Assembly (NCBI GenBank): GCA_046758465.1
Contig: JBHIAG010000018.1
Location: 1-24,600 of the forward strand
From: JBHIAG01 sp046758465
Lineage (GTDB): Bacteria; Acidobacteriota; Terriglobia; Acidiferrales; 2-02-FULL-67-57
Direction: 5' to 3'
Length of the DNA stretch: 24,600 bases
Every line of letters begins with the position of its first letter. The stretch's first letter is position 1. Made by a program: the position numbers and the translations under genes. The notes under the pieces are model-generated. The model had not been told where the DNA came from. It ran no database searches and was given only the letters and a program-made list of their open reading frames with translations. Below are positions 15,436 to 21,526 of the stretch, one piece after another.

Positions 15436-16491
15436 ATGAGAAACGCTTCACTGTCGAGTTTAATTCGGCATCGGGTTCACCTCACCATCATCCTGCTGGC
15501 GAGCTGCCTGCTGGCTGCCGGCACATTGGCCGCGCCAGCCTCGGAACCGAGTAGCGACCGGAAGTTGGAACTGCTCCAGAGGGAGATCGCGCGGCTGGCG
15601 GCGTTGGCTCGCGGGACGGTGGGCGTGGGTGCCATCCACCTGGAAAGCGGTCGCGCCGTCTATCTGAATCGGAGCGAACGCTTCGCGATGGCGAGCACCT
15701 ACAAGGTTCCCATGGCCGTGCAATTGCTTCACCGGGTGGACCAAGGGCAGGCAAGTCTGGACGAAATGGTGACCCTCCAGCAAAGCGACCTGAGTCCGGG
15801 CAGCGGAATGATTACGCGGCTGCTGGACGATCCGGGCGTGGTGCTGTCGTTGCGCAATCTGCTGGAGTTGATGCTGATTATTAGCGACAACACGGCAACC
15901 GATCTGGTGCTGCAAGCCGCGGGCGGCGGCCAGGAGGTGACGGCGCGGATGCGCGCACTGGGCATCGCGGCGATGCGCGTGGACCGTCCGACGCTGGGCA
16001 TAATCGCCGACTGGGCCGGGATCCAAAAGCTTCCCCCCAGAGAAGAACTGAGCCCGGAAGCGTTCCGGCCACTGTACGAGGCTGTCTCCGCGGAGGAGCG
16101 CGCGCGGGCGCGGGCGGCCTTCGAGACCGATCTTCAGGACACCGCCACGCCGGAAGCGATGGCGCGGCTGTTGGAAAAGCTCTGGCGCGGGGAACTCTTG
16201 AGCCCGGAGAGCACCGAGCTGCTGCTCGACATCATGCGCCGGTGTCGGACGGGTGCTAACCGGATCGAGGGCCTGTTGCCGCCGGACACCGAGGTGGCTC
16301 ACAAGACCGGAACCATCGGGCGGACCACGAACGACGTGGGGATTATCAGGTTGCCGGAGGAGGCGGGCCATGTCGTGGTGGTGGTGTTTGTGAAAGAGTC
16401 AGAACTCGACGTCGAGAAACGGGAACGCGCCATTGCCCAGATCTCCCGAGCCATTTATGATTTCTTCCTGTTCAATCCCCAGGGCATGTAG
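15436..16491 (+). CDS. exported class A beta-lactamase-like serine hydrolase with enlarged omega loop
   Basis: The 351-residue protein has a signal peptide (TIILLASCLLAAGTLAAPA) and the class A order of motifs: STYK (S87, K90), SDN (150-152) and HKTG (K290). Beta-lactam hydrolysis in the periplasm is the family reaction. The omega loop is unusual: between VDRP (182-185) and TATP (236-239) there are about 50 residues where typical enzymes have about 17, and the usual Glu166-x-x-Leu-Asn is not visible (the sequence reads RPTLGIIADWAG). Deacylation may therefore be slow or use another residue such as E203, E204 or E208. AAGGAGG 5 bases before the ATG fixes the start. Confidence 0.85.
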   Translation: MRNASLSSLIRHRVHLTIILLASCLLAAGTLAAPASEPSSDRKLELLQREIARLAALARGTVGVGAIHLESGRAVYLNRSERFAMASTYKVPMAVQLLHRVDQGQASLDEMVTLQQSDLSPGSGMITRLLDDPGVVLSLRNLLELMLIISDNTATDLVLQAAGGGQEVTARMRALGIAAMRVDRPTLGIIADWAGIQKLPPREELSPEAFRPLYEAVSAEERARARAAFETDLQDTATPEAMARLLEKLWRGELLSPESTELLLDIMRRCRTGANRIEGLLPPDTEVAHKTGTIGRTTNDVGIIRLPEEAGHVVVVVFVKESELDVEKRERAIAQISRAIYDFFLFNPQGM

Positions 16492-16500
16492 GGCCTGCAC

Positions 16501-16524
16501 TTCCCCACTTCGACAGGTGGGGAA
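16501..16524 (+). other. perfect 8-bp hairpin between beta-lactamase and next gene
   Basis: TTCCCCAC (16501-16508) and GTGGGGAA (16517-16524) pair perfectly with an 8-base loop. No T-run follows, so it is more likely an mRNA-processing or attenuation hairpin than a full terminator. Confidence 0.4.
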
Positions 16525-16552
16525 AGAATCGGCGGAGTTGTCCCATTCAGCC

Positions 16553-17380
16553 GTGGATAGGGGAACGAGAACAAGGAGCCTCGCAAGGACGGCGCTGGCG
16601 CTCATGGTGGCCGCGTGCGCCTCGGGCTTGCCGGCGGCGGAGGGCTGGCAGAGCCGGCCCGCCAGCGCGTGGACGCAAGAGGAGGCGCTGGCAGTGCTGA
16701 GCGACTCGCCCTGGGCGCAGCGGGTGACGCTGTTGCAGCTCAGTGGCCGAACGCTGGCGCGGCTGCCGGATGGCAGCAAGGTGATCTATCGAGAGAGCCC
16801 CGAGCTGCCGCCACGCATCTTTTCAGTGGAGCTGGCCGACTTCGAGCCGGAACAGGTGGACGCTGTCTACGCGGTGCGCTGGAGTTCGGCAGCGACGGTG
16901 CAGCAGGCCTTCGATCGGTTGGAAGAATTGGCGTCGGTGCTGGCGGGGCTGCAGGCCCGCTCGCCCGAGCTCTCCGCCGACCACTACGTTCTCACGGCGC
17001 GGGTCGTGAAACCGCCTGTGGAGTCCGCCATCGACCGCATGGCTCGCGGCACCGTTGTCGACGAAATGGGCCGGCCGATCCGCGACTTGCCGCCGCAGGT
17101 GGCCGACATCTTCGCCGGGCTGAGCGAGGAGGAGGTGCGCGCGCGCGCCGAGCTGCGCAGCAACCGCGGGCTGCGCCTGAAGCCTGATCGGATCCTGCGC
17201 CATGGCGTGGGAGCAGGGGAGGGGATTTCCTTCTTCTTTCCCCGCCGGCACAAAGGCCGAGCCAGCTTGCCAGCCGGTACGGCGTGGGCGGAGTTGCGGT
17301 TCCGGGGAAAAAAAGGCGATACCCTAAAAGTGCGTTTCCCGCTCGCCGCCATGCAGGTCAACGGCCAGCCCGACTACTGA
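16553..17380 (+). CDS. exported protein of unknown function
   Basis: The frame stays open from inside the beta-lactamase gene, but a GTG at 16553 gives a proper signal peptide (four basic residues, then LARTALALMVAACASGLPAA), so about 275 residues are proposed. The start is uncertain; no good ribosome site is present. The mature part opens with GWQSRPASAWTQEEALAVLS, has a central helical segment (AATVQQAFDRLEELASVL), a conserved-looking IRDLPPQVADIFAGLSEEE, and ends in a beta-rich AWAELRFRGKKGDTLKVRFP. I do not recognise a named domain. It follows the beta-lactamase by 61 bases and may be co-transcribed. Its end overlaps the convergent DUF481 gene by 7 bases. Confidence 0.65.
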   Translation: MDRGTRTRSLARTALALMVAACASGLPAAEGWQSRPASAWTQEEALAVLSDSPWAQRVTLLQLSGRTLARLPDGSKVIYRESPELPPRIFSVELADFEPEQVDAVYAVRWSSAATVQQAFDRLEELASVLAGLQARSPELSADHYVLTARVVKPPVESAIDRMARGTVVDEMGRPIRDLPPQVADIFAGLSEEEVRARAELRSNRGLRLKPDRILRHGVGAGEGISFFFPRRHKGRASLPAGTAWAELRFRGKKGDTLKVRFPLAAMQVNGQPDY

Positions 17381-18504
17381 GGTCTGCCCCGCACGCGTTC
17401 CGAGGAGCTGGTAGCCTGGCCGCGCAACTCAGTGCTTCCGAAGGAGAAGCTGATGCCGGTGGTGAGCAGAACGTCGTTCTTTTGTGTTCCTGGAACCGGA
17501 TTGCTGAAGAAGCGGTCGCTCAGGGTGATGTGCCAGTTGAGCCGGTTGCTGAGTTTGGTTACGGCCGAGGCGTCGAAAGTGACGCGGTACTCGCCGGTTT
17601 CGGTCACGTTGGGATAGAAGGCGAGTCGTTCCGTCAACGATGTTCTGCCGGAGAGTTTGTAGGAGAGGTCCTCCCCCCAAAGCAATTCCCCCGAGCGGCG
17701 GGTCAGGCCGGTGGAGAAAAACTCCTGGTTGGAAGAGCCGCCGGCAAAGAGTTGGAGGAGAGTGCGTGAGGTTTTTCGGGCGTGCCAGCCCATGCCGCCA
17801 CCCAGGACCAGACGCAGGTCAAGTTGCTGGAACTCGTCGAACTCCAGGTCGGTGAACCCAAAGGTAAAGAGGCGGTCGGTCAGATTGATGTTGTAGCGGG
17901 TGCCGCCGCGGATGGCATCGGCAGTGGTGACAGCGGTGCCGAGGGTGCTGTTGCGGGCAAAGAGGGAGTGTAGATAGAGGCTGATGCGATCCCGCTCGGT
18001 TGTCCGTGCGGTTTTCACGGCCAGGTTAAACGAGAAGGTGTCGGCATTGCCGCGAGCGCTGCTGAGTCCGGCACTGAGGGAGCCGCCCCAGAAATCCAGC
18101 AACCGCGGATGGCGACGCCGCTGCAATTCAGCCTCGTAGGCGGCCTGCTCTTCCCTAGAGTGGATCGCCTGGATGGCATCTCTTGAGACTGTAACGGTCT
18201 CACCTTCCTGGGTGCGAATCTGGATGCGGGCCTCGCTGGTGGCGAGGGTGCCCAGAATCACTTGGCCGTCTGCCAAGGTGACATAAAGCGGTTCAGTGGA
18301 GGAGATAGTTTCGACGGCCGCCCAGGGTAGCGTTACTTCTCCAGCCAGCTCGGACTTCAGGGTGAGCCGTGCGGCTTCCAGGCGGAGCACGGTTCCGGTC
18401 AACCGGTCGCCGTTTTGCAGAATAACTTGGTCAGCCGACAGATCCAGACTGAGCAGGCTGGCCAGGACGACAGCGAGCAGCGAAGTTTTGCGCATGGGTT
18501 CCAT
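17374..18504 (-). CDS. DUF481 (YdiY-like) outer-membrane beta-barrel protein
   Basis: The 376-residue protein has a signal peptide (KTSLLAVVLASLLSLDLSA). Two small beta units follow (DQVILQNGDRLTGTVLRLE, then LYVTLADGQVILGTL), and then a DUF481 barrel from about 145 (WGGSLSAGLSSARGNADT) to GISFSFGS. Alternating aromatic strands through the barrel support an outer-membrane location. It carries about 20 residues after the barrel's usual terminal strand (ending RVRGRPQ), partly in the 7-base overlap with the convergent gene. The first ATG (18504) and a second at 18495 are both possible starts. Confidence 0.85.
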   Translation of the reverse strand: MEPMRKTSLLAVVLASLLSLDLSADQVILQNGDRLTGTVLRLEAARLTLKSELAGEVTLPWAAVETISSTEPLYVTLADGQVILGTLATSEARIQIRTQEGETVTVSRDAIQAIHSREEQAAYEAELQRRRHPRLLDFWGGSLSAGLSSARGNADTFSFNLAVKTARTTERDRISLYLHSLFARNSTLGTAVTTADAIRGGTRYNINLTDRLFTFGFTDLEFDEFQQLDLRLVLGGGMGWHARKTSRTLLQLFAGGSSNQEFFSTGLTRRSGELLWGEDLSYKLSGRTSLTERLAFYPNVTETGEYRVTFDASAVTKLSNRLNWHITLSDRFFSNPVPGTQKNDVLLTTGISFSFGSTELRGQATSSSERVRGRPQ

Positions 18505-18603
18505 CCGGCGTTGAATTCCGGGAGATTGTACTAGGGAGCGGCGGTCGAGCAGCGACAGATTCCGCTAGCCTCCGCGAGGTTTCCTCGGTAACCTCGTGGT
18601 GAC

Positions 18604-18668
18604 GCACCTGTGGCTCAACCCTAGAGCATCGGAGTCATAATCTGTCTAGACCACTTTGCACAGGTTGC
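18604..18668 (+). pseudogene. tRNA-Met(CAT)-like remnant lacking the T arm
   Basis: TAGAGCATCGGAGTCATAAT (from 18622) has the D-arm end and anticodon arm of a bacterial tRNA-Met, with the loop GTCATAA giving T33-CAT-A37-A38. GCTC (18613-18616) pairs with GAGC for the D stem. GCACCTG (18604-18610) nearly pairs with CAGGTTGC (18661-18668) as an acceptor stem. The D loop is short and the TTCGAATC T arm is missing, so it cannot be a working tRNA. Confidence 0.4.
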
Positions 18669-18777
18669 TATCACCTAGCAAGTCATTGCAAAATATCGAG
18701 AGGGCGCTGGCGTCCTAGCGTTCCATCCCACCCCAGCTAAGCAGGTAGTCGCTACAATTTCCGCTACACTCGACCCC

Positions 18778-18913
18778 CCGGCTGGACGCAATGAAGGGGT
18801 GAGGGTTGGGATGAGATGAGGCTCCAATCCACAGACACAGCTAGTTTTTGAAACCAGGTTAAGCTTTCCCTGGATGCCCCTCTAGACGCCATAGAATGGC
18901 TCAGGAGCGAGTT
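18778..18913. repeat. ~135-bp direct repeat, copy 1
   Basis: The segment shares blocks with 21292-21425 in the same orientation: GAAGGGGTG, GATGAGATGAGGCTCCA, TTTGAAA, CTGGATGCCCC, ATAGAA and AGGAGCGAGTT, in the same order and spacing. Over the second half an open frame LDAP(L/V)(D/E)AIE is shared, so it may be a gene remnant. Confidence 0.65.
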
Positions 18914-18997
18914 GCGACGGCTCTCCTACAAACACCCCACACGGGAACCACCACAACCGAGGCTCCGGCCGGGCCATTACGCCTGCAGGAAGGGGGA

Positions 18998-19846
18998 TTA
19001 TCTGGGCCTGAAAGAGTCCGGATCAATCGGCTGGTTGTGGGTAGCGCTTTGAAAGACCATTTCCCACTCCCACAGACTGGATGGCTGACCAGTTCGGCTA
19101 AAGCGGATCTTCCAGCGCACCGGGAGAGTCAGGCCGTCGATCTTCCGGAAATCTTCAAAGATTTCTTCCAGCAGGTAGTAGGTCGGCTGTTGCCGGGCAG
19201 ATTCGATAGAGGTCAGCCCCATTTGTGCTGGGAGGGTAAGCCGGTAGGTCGTTTGAACATGCCGAAAGGTATCCGGCTCGAAGTAGAGGTCAATCCGCAG
19301 ATCTCCCCCGGGTTTCTTTGGCCGGTACTCAAGCCGGTGGAGTTTTCGATCGTTGACTTTCCTCAATCCGCGATAGCTGAGTTTGGGCTTCTTTGAGTCA
19401 AGCTCGAGCATCGCCCATCCTGTTGAGATGGTGCCGCCCAGCAGGCCTTCCCGCAGGATGTGACTGTACGTGTGAACGAATTCCCCCATCTCGGAGCGCT
19501 TGCCAGTGAACGCCGGGGCCACCCACACCTGCCGGCCGTCAGACATCATCTGTTCTCCCTGGTAGCTGGGATGCCCTACTTCGAAGAAGAAGCTGCTCTT
19601 GTTTCCTTCCGAGGCGTGGGTGACCCTACCTTGCAGACCGCCCGAGCCGCCCAGCAGGATGCGCAGGAACCCTTGGCCTTTGAGGAGGCGCGATTTCAGG
19701 TTCGCCCGCGCCTCCGGGGTTCCGATGGAATCCAGGTGGCACGCGACCAGTTCTTCAGCTGTAAGCTTCTTGTCTGCCCCCCTCATGGGGAAGGCCAGAA
19801 ACAAGGCAAACAGAAAGGCAATCGCCCTGTTTCGCTTGCGCTGCAT
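18998..19846 (-). CDS. LolA-like exported lipid/lipoprotein-binding fold protein
   Basis: The 282-residue protein has a basic N-terminus and signal peptide (MQRKRNRAIAFLFALFLAFP, cut near RGA). The sequence KLTAEELVACHLDSIGTPEA then introduces a half-barrel LolA/LolB-like domain with alternating strands (GEQMMSDGRQVWVAP, LRIDLYFEPDTFRHVQTTYR, FRKIDGLTLPVRWKI). LolA-type folds carry lipids or lipoproteins through the periplasm; the cargo here is unknown. The ATG at 19846 (after AGGG at 9 bases) was preferred to one 15 codons upstream that would weaken the signal peptide. It stands alone on the minus strand between decayed regions. Confidence 0.7.
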   Translation of the reverse strand: MQRKRNRAIAFLFALFLAFPMRGADKKLTAEELVACHLDSIGTPEARANLKSRLLKGQGFLRILLGGSGGLQGRVTHASEGNKSSFFFEVGHPSYQGEQMMSDGRQVWVAPAFTGKRSEMGEFVHTYSHILREGLLGGTISTGWAMLELDSKKPKLSYRGLRKVNDRKLHRLEYRPKKPGGDLRIDLYFEPDTFRHVQTTYRLTLPAQMGLTSIESARQQPTYYLLEEIFEDFRKIDGLTLPVRWKIRFSRTGQPSSLWEWEMVFQSATHNQPIDPDSFRPR

Positions 19847-19956
19847 GGTTCTTGCCCTGGTAGACACGCTGCCTTCGGGCTTTGATTTCATTGTTGCAAC
19901 CCGGCTATAGTATCTGTCAACAAGAGGCAGTGAAAGAGAAGGTGTTGGCCTTCACG

Positions 19957-19985
19957 TTGACTTGCCTGGGGGCGCGATCTAAGAT
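19957..19985 (+). promoter_or_regulatory. repeated promoter cassette, copy A
   Basis: TTGACT (19957-19962), a 17-base spacer and TAAGAT (19980-19985) form a good sigma70 promoter. TTGACTTGCCTGGGGGCGCG is identical over 20 bases to copy C (23476). It reads into the kinase fragment and the zinc-ribbon gene. Confidence 0.6.
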
Positions 19986-20036
19986 GGCGGCAATGGGTTT
20001 CCTCCCATGATTGGCCAAACACTTCACTACTAGCAC

Positions 20037-20168
20037 ATGTTCGAGAAGATTGGCAGTAGTGGGATGGGTGTGGTCTACACGGCCGAAGGCACCCGCCTGG
20101 ATCGCCCCGTGGCCCTGAAGTTCCCGCCGGAAGAGCTTCCTAGGGACCCCGGTGGAGAGGAGAGCTGA
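20037..20168 (+). pseudogene. Ser/Thr protein kinase fragment (N-lobe only)
   Basis: A 43-codon ORF begins MFEKIGSSGMGVVYTAEGTR and continues LDRPVALKFPPEELPRDP. It is the glycine-rich loop and the VALK lysine strand of a PknB/Hanks-type kinase (compare GxGGMGxVYxAxDxxLxRxVALK). The second glycine of the loop is Ser, and a stop follows before helix C. The rest of the kinase is absent, so this is a remnant or a truncated recombination product. It lies about 50 bases downstream of promoter cassette A and 27 bases before the zinc-ribbon gene. Confidence 0.7.
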
Positions 20169-20195
20169 AATCTCACATTCCCGCTAGGATGCGCT

Positions 20196-20504
20196 ATGCA
20201 ATGTCCCCAGTGCGGCCACACAAATCCTGAAGCTGCGCAATTTTGCACGCGATGTCACACACCTCTGCGCTATACCTGCCCCGCCTGTAAGCATGTGCAG
20301 ACTCACAGCGGCAAGTGCGATCGGTGTGGCGTGGTTTTTGCCAAGTACAGTGGTGTCCTCCTTTACCAAATGCAGACGGAGGCAGACAAGGCCCGCGAGC
20401 GCAGGGAGCGTCGCAGTTCACTGATCAAGCAACTCCTTCTGCTTCCCCTTACGGGAGGATTGTCGCTGTTGCGGTATTTCCGCCCCAAAGGTCGGAAGGC
20501 CTGA
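20196..20504 (+). CDS. small double zinc-ribbon protein
   Basis: The 102-residue protein has two CxxC pairs per ribbon: MQCPQCGHTNPEAAQFCTRC and then CPAC...CDRC at about 29-45. A charged segment (EADKARERRERRSS) and a hydrophobic stretch (LIKQLLLLPLTGGLSLL) follow, which may touch the membrane. The first ribbon is the type often found at the N-terminus of bacterial kinases and membrane proteins. It follows the kinase fragment by 27 bases, so the pair may be the relic of a zinc-ribbon/kinase signalling locus. AGGA precedes the ATG by about 6 bases. The function is unknown. Confidence 0.7.
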   Translation: MQCPQCGHTNPEAAQFCTRCHTPLRYTCPACKHVQTHSGKCDRCGVVFAKYSGVLLYQMQTEADKARERRERRSSLIKQLLLLPLTGGLSLLRYFRPKGRKA

Positions 20505-20589
20505 ACGGACTTTGGCAGGCACGGGCCGAGGTGAGAACTCTCTGGCTGATTGAATTTCCCTTGCATTGAGCCGGTGTGCGACCCCCTGC

Positions 20590-20639
20590 GCTCCGACCCC
20601 TGTTTCTAATCCCTGCTGCGGCGGACGAACTTCCCGGAG
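20590..20639. repeat. 50-bp dispersed repeat, copy 1 (copy 2 at 23411-23460)
   Basis: About two thirds of the 50 positions match 23411-23460 without gaps, with the common core TAATCCCTGCTGCGGCG / CAATCCCTCCTGCGCCG. In both places it precedes a gene start. No gene is seen in the rest of 20505-20764. Confidence 0.4.
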
Positions 20640-20764
20640 TAGGTACTTCCTGGCTTGCCACAAGGGTCTTCCCGACTCTCCCAGTCGACCGATCTGGTGG
20701 GAACTACTTGGCTTGAGAAAACCGTTGGCATCGACTTGGCATCTAGAATTAGGGTGAGGTGGCC

Positions 20765-21154
20765 ATGAGAGCTATCAGAGAGTTTTCCAAGCTGCTGATT
20801 CTATCCGCTACTTTCATGGGGATGGGCGTAACGCCGTTGTGGGCGGCTCACAATACCAGCGACCACGAGAGGGACGAATACTCAGTTGTCCGTTATGCCC
20901 GCCACGGCAGGCGACCCGGCCACGTCGGGTGGGGTCATCATCGCCACGGCGGGAAGTTTCGTCACCAGCGCAGGTTTGGTCACCTCGGCCACCGACGCCA
21001 CCGTGGGCACGGTCATCACCCTGTCTTCGGTCATCATCCCGTCCACGGTCGCCAGCACATCCGCGGCCATCACCACGGTCATGGTCACCGTCACGGTCAT
21101 CACCACCCCAGGGGCTACATTCACATAAACGTAGGCGTAACCATCCCGTTCTAG
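20765..21154 (+). CDS. secreted histidine-rich protein
   Basis: The 129-residue protein has a signal peptide (FSKLLILSATFMGMGVTPLW, cut near AA). The mature chain of about 100 residues contains 28 His plus many Gly and Arg in HxH/HHxH clusters (GHHHGHGHRHGHHHPRG), and it ends in a hydrophobic strand YIHINVGVTIPF. Such composition suggests periplasmic metal binding (Ni, Zn or Cu), which is an inference. The low-complexity body has no recognisable domain. AGGGTGAGG precedes the ATG by 6 bases. Open frames on other registers of the repetitive part are shadows. Confidence 0.7.
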   Translation: MRAIREFSKLLILSATFMGMGVTPLWAAHNTSDHERDEYSVVRYARHGRRPGHVGWGHHRHGGKFRHQRRFGHLGHRRHRGHGHHPVFGHHPVHGRQHIRGHHHGHGHRHGHHHPRGYIHINVGVTIPF

Positions 21155-21291
21155 TTCGCGTGTACTTGCTGAAGTGGCTCCACTCGCATAGCCACTGATT
21201 CGCTGATTCACTTTGAGCAAGGTTTCTCCACTGCTCTACGTTTGTGGGGACTTTGGGGAATCTGATTCAGTGATTCAGACCTAGACCCCTA

Positions 21292-21425
21292 CCGGCTGGG
21301 CACATTGAAGGGGTGGGGTTGAGATGAGATGAGGCTCCAGATTCCCGCCACGGCCAATTTGAAAACGGGCTTAGCTCTGTACTGGATGCCCCGGTAGAAG
21401 CTATAGAAGGGCCTAGGAGCGAGTT
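21292..21425. repeat. ~135-bp direct repeat, copy 2
   Basis: This is the second copy of the repeat at 18778-18913. In this copy a frame reads FENGLSSVLDAPVEAIEGPR and stays open through promoter cassette B to a stop at 21493-21495. The preceding stretch 21155-21291 has no gene and holds four spaced GATTC motifs (around 21198-21270). Confidence 0.65.
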
Positions 21426-21469
21426 TTGGCACCTCTTCCAAAAAGAAAGCCCAATAGACCTAGAGCGCG

Positions 21470-21498
21470 TTGACTTGCCTGCGGGTGGGGCTTAGGAT
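21470..21498 (+). promoter_or_regulatory. repeated promoter cassette, copy B
   Basis: TTGACT (21470-21475), a 17-base spacer TGCCTGCGGGTGGGGCT and TAGGAT (21493-21498) match copies A and C including the spacer. Similarity to copy C continues past the -10 box (GCA-CGAGG...GCTTT). It drives the radical SAM gene. Confidence 0.6.
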
Positions 21499-21526
21499 GC
21501 CTGGCATCGAGGAGGAGGCTTTTCGG

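Larger units (their letters stand above)
18505..18997. other. decayed intergenic region
   Basis: No intact gene is visible over 493 bases. It contains a 10-bp-arm hairpin (18572-18581 / 18590-18599, 9 of 10 paired, core CGAGGTT/AACCTCG), the tRNA-like remnant at 18604-18668 and the first copy of a ~135-bp direct repeat at 18778-18913. Confidence 0.55.

Noticed and set aside
13572..15554. 660-codon plus-strand open frame
   Set aside because: It lies antisense to the M24 gene, which has a signal peptide, ribosome site and family motifs. The antisense translation is low-complexity and has no recognisable domain; it is a high-GC shadow.
18896..19396. 166-codon plus-strand frame opposite the LolA-like gene
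   Set aside because: Most of it is antisense to the LolA-like gene, and the part in the repeat has no ribosome site.
20886..21128. Thr/Val-rich 80-codon frame in the His-rich gene
   Set aside because: It is a register shift of the repetitive CAT/CAC/GGT codons; only the His-rich frame has a signal peptide and a ribosome site.
21194..21270. Four GATTC motifs as replication or plasmid iterons
   Set aside because: There are too few copies and no rep gene or AT-rich unwinding region nearby.
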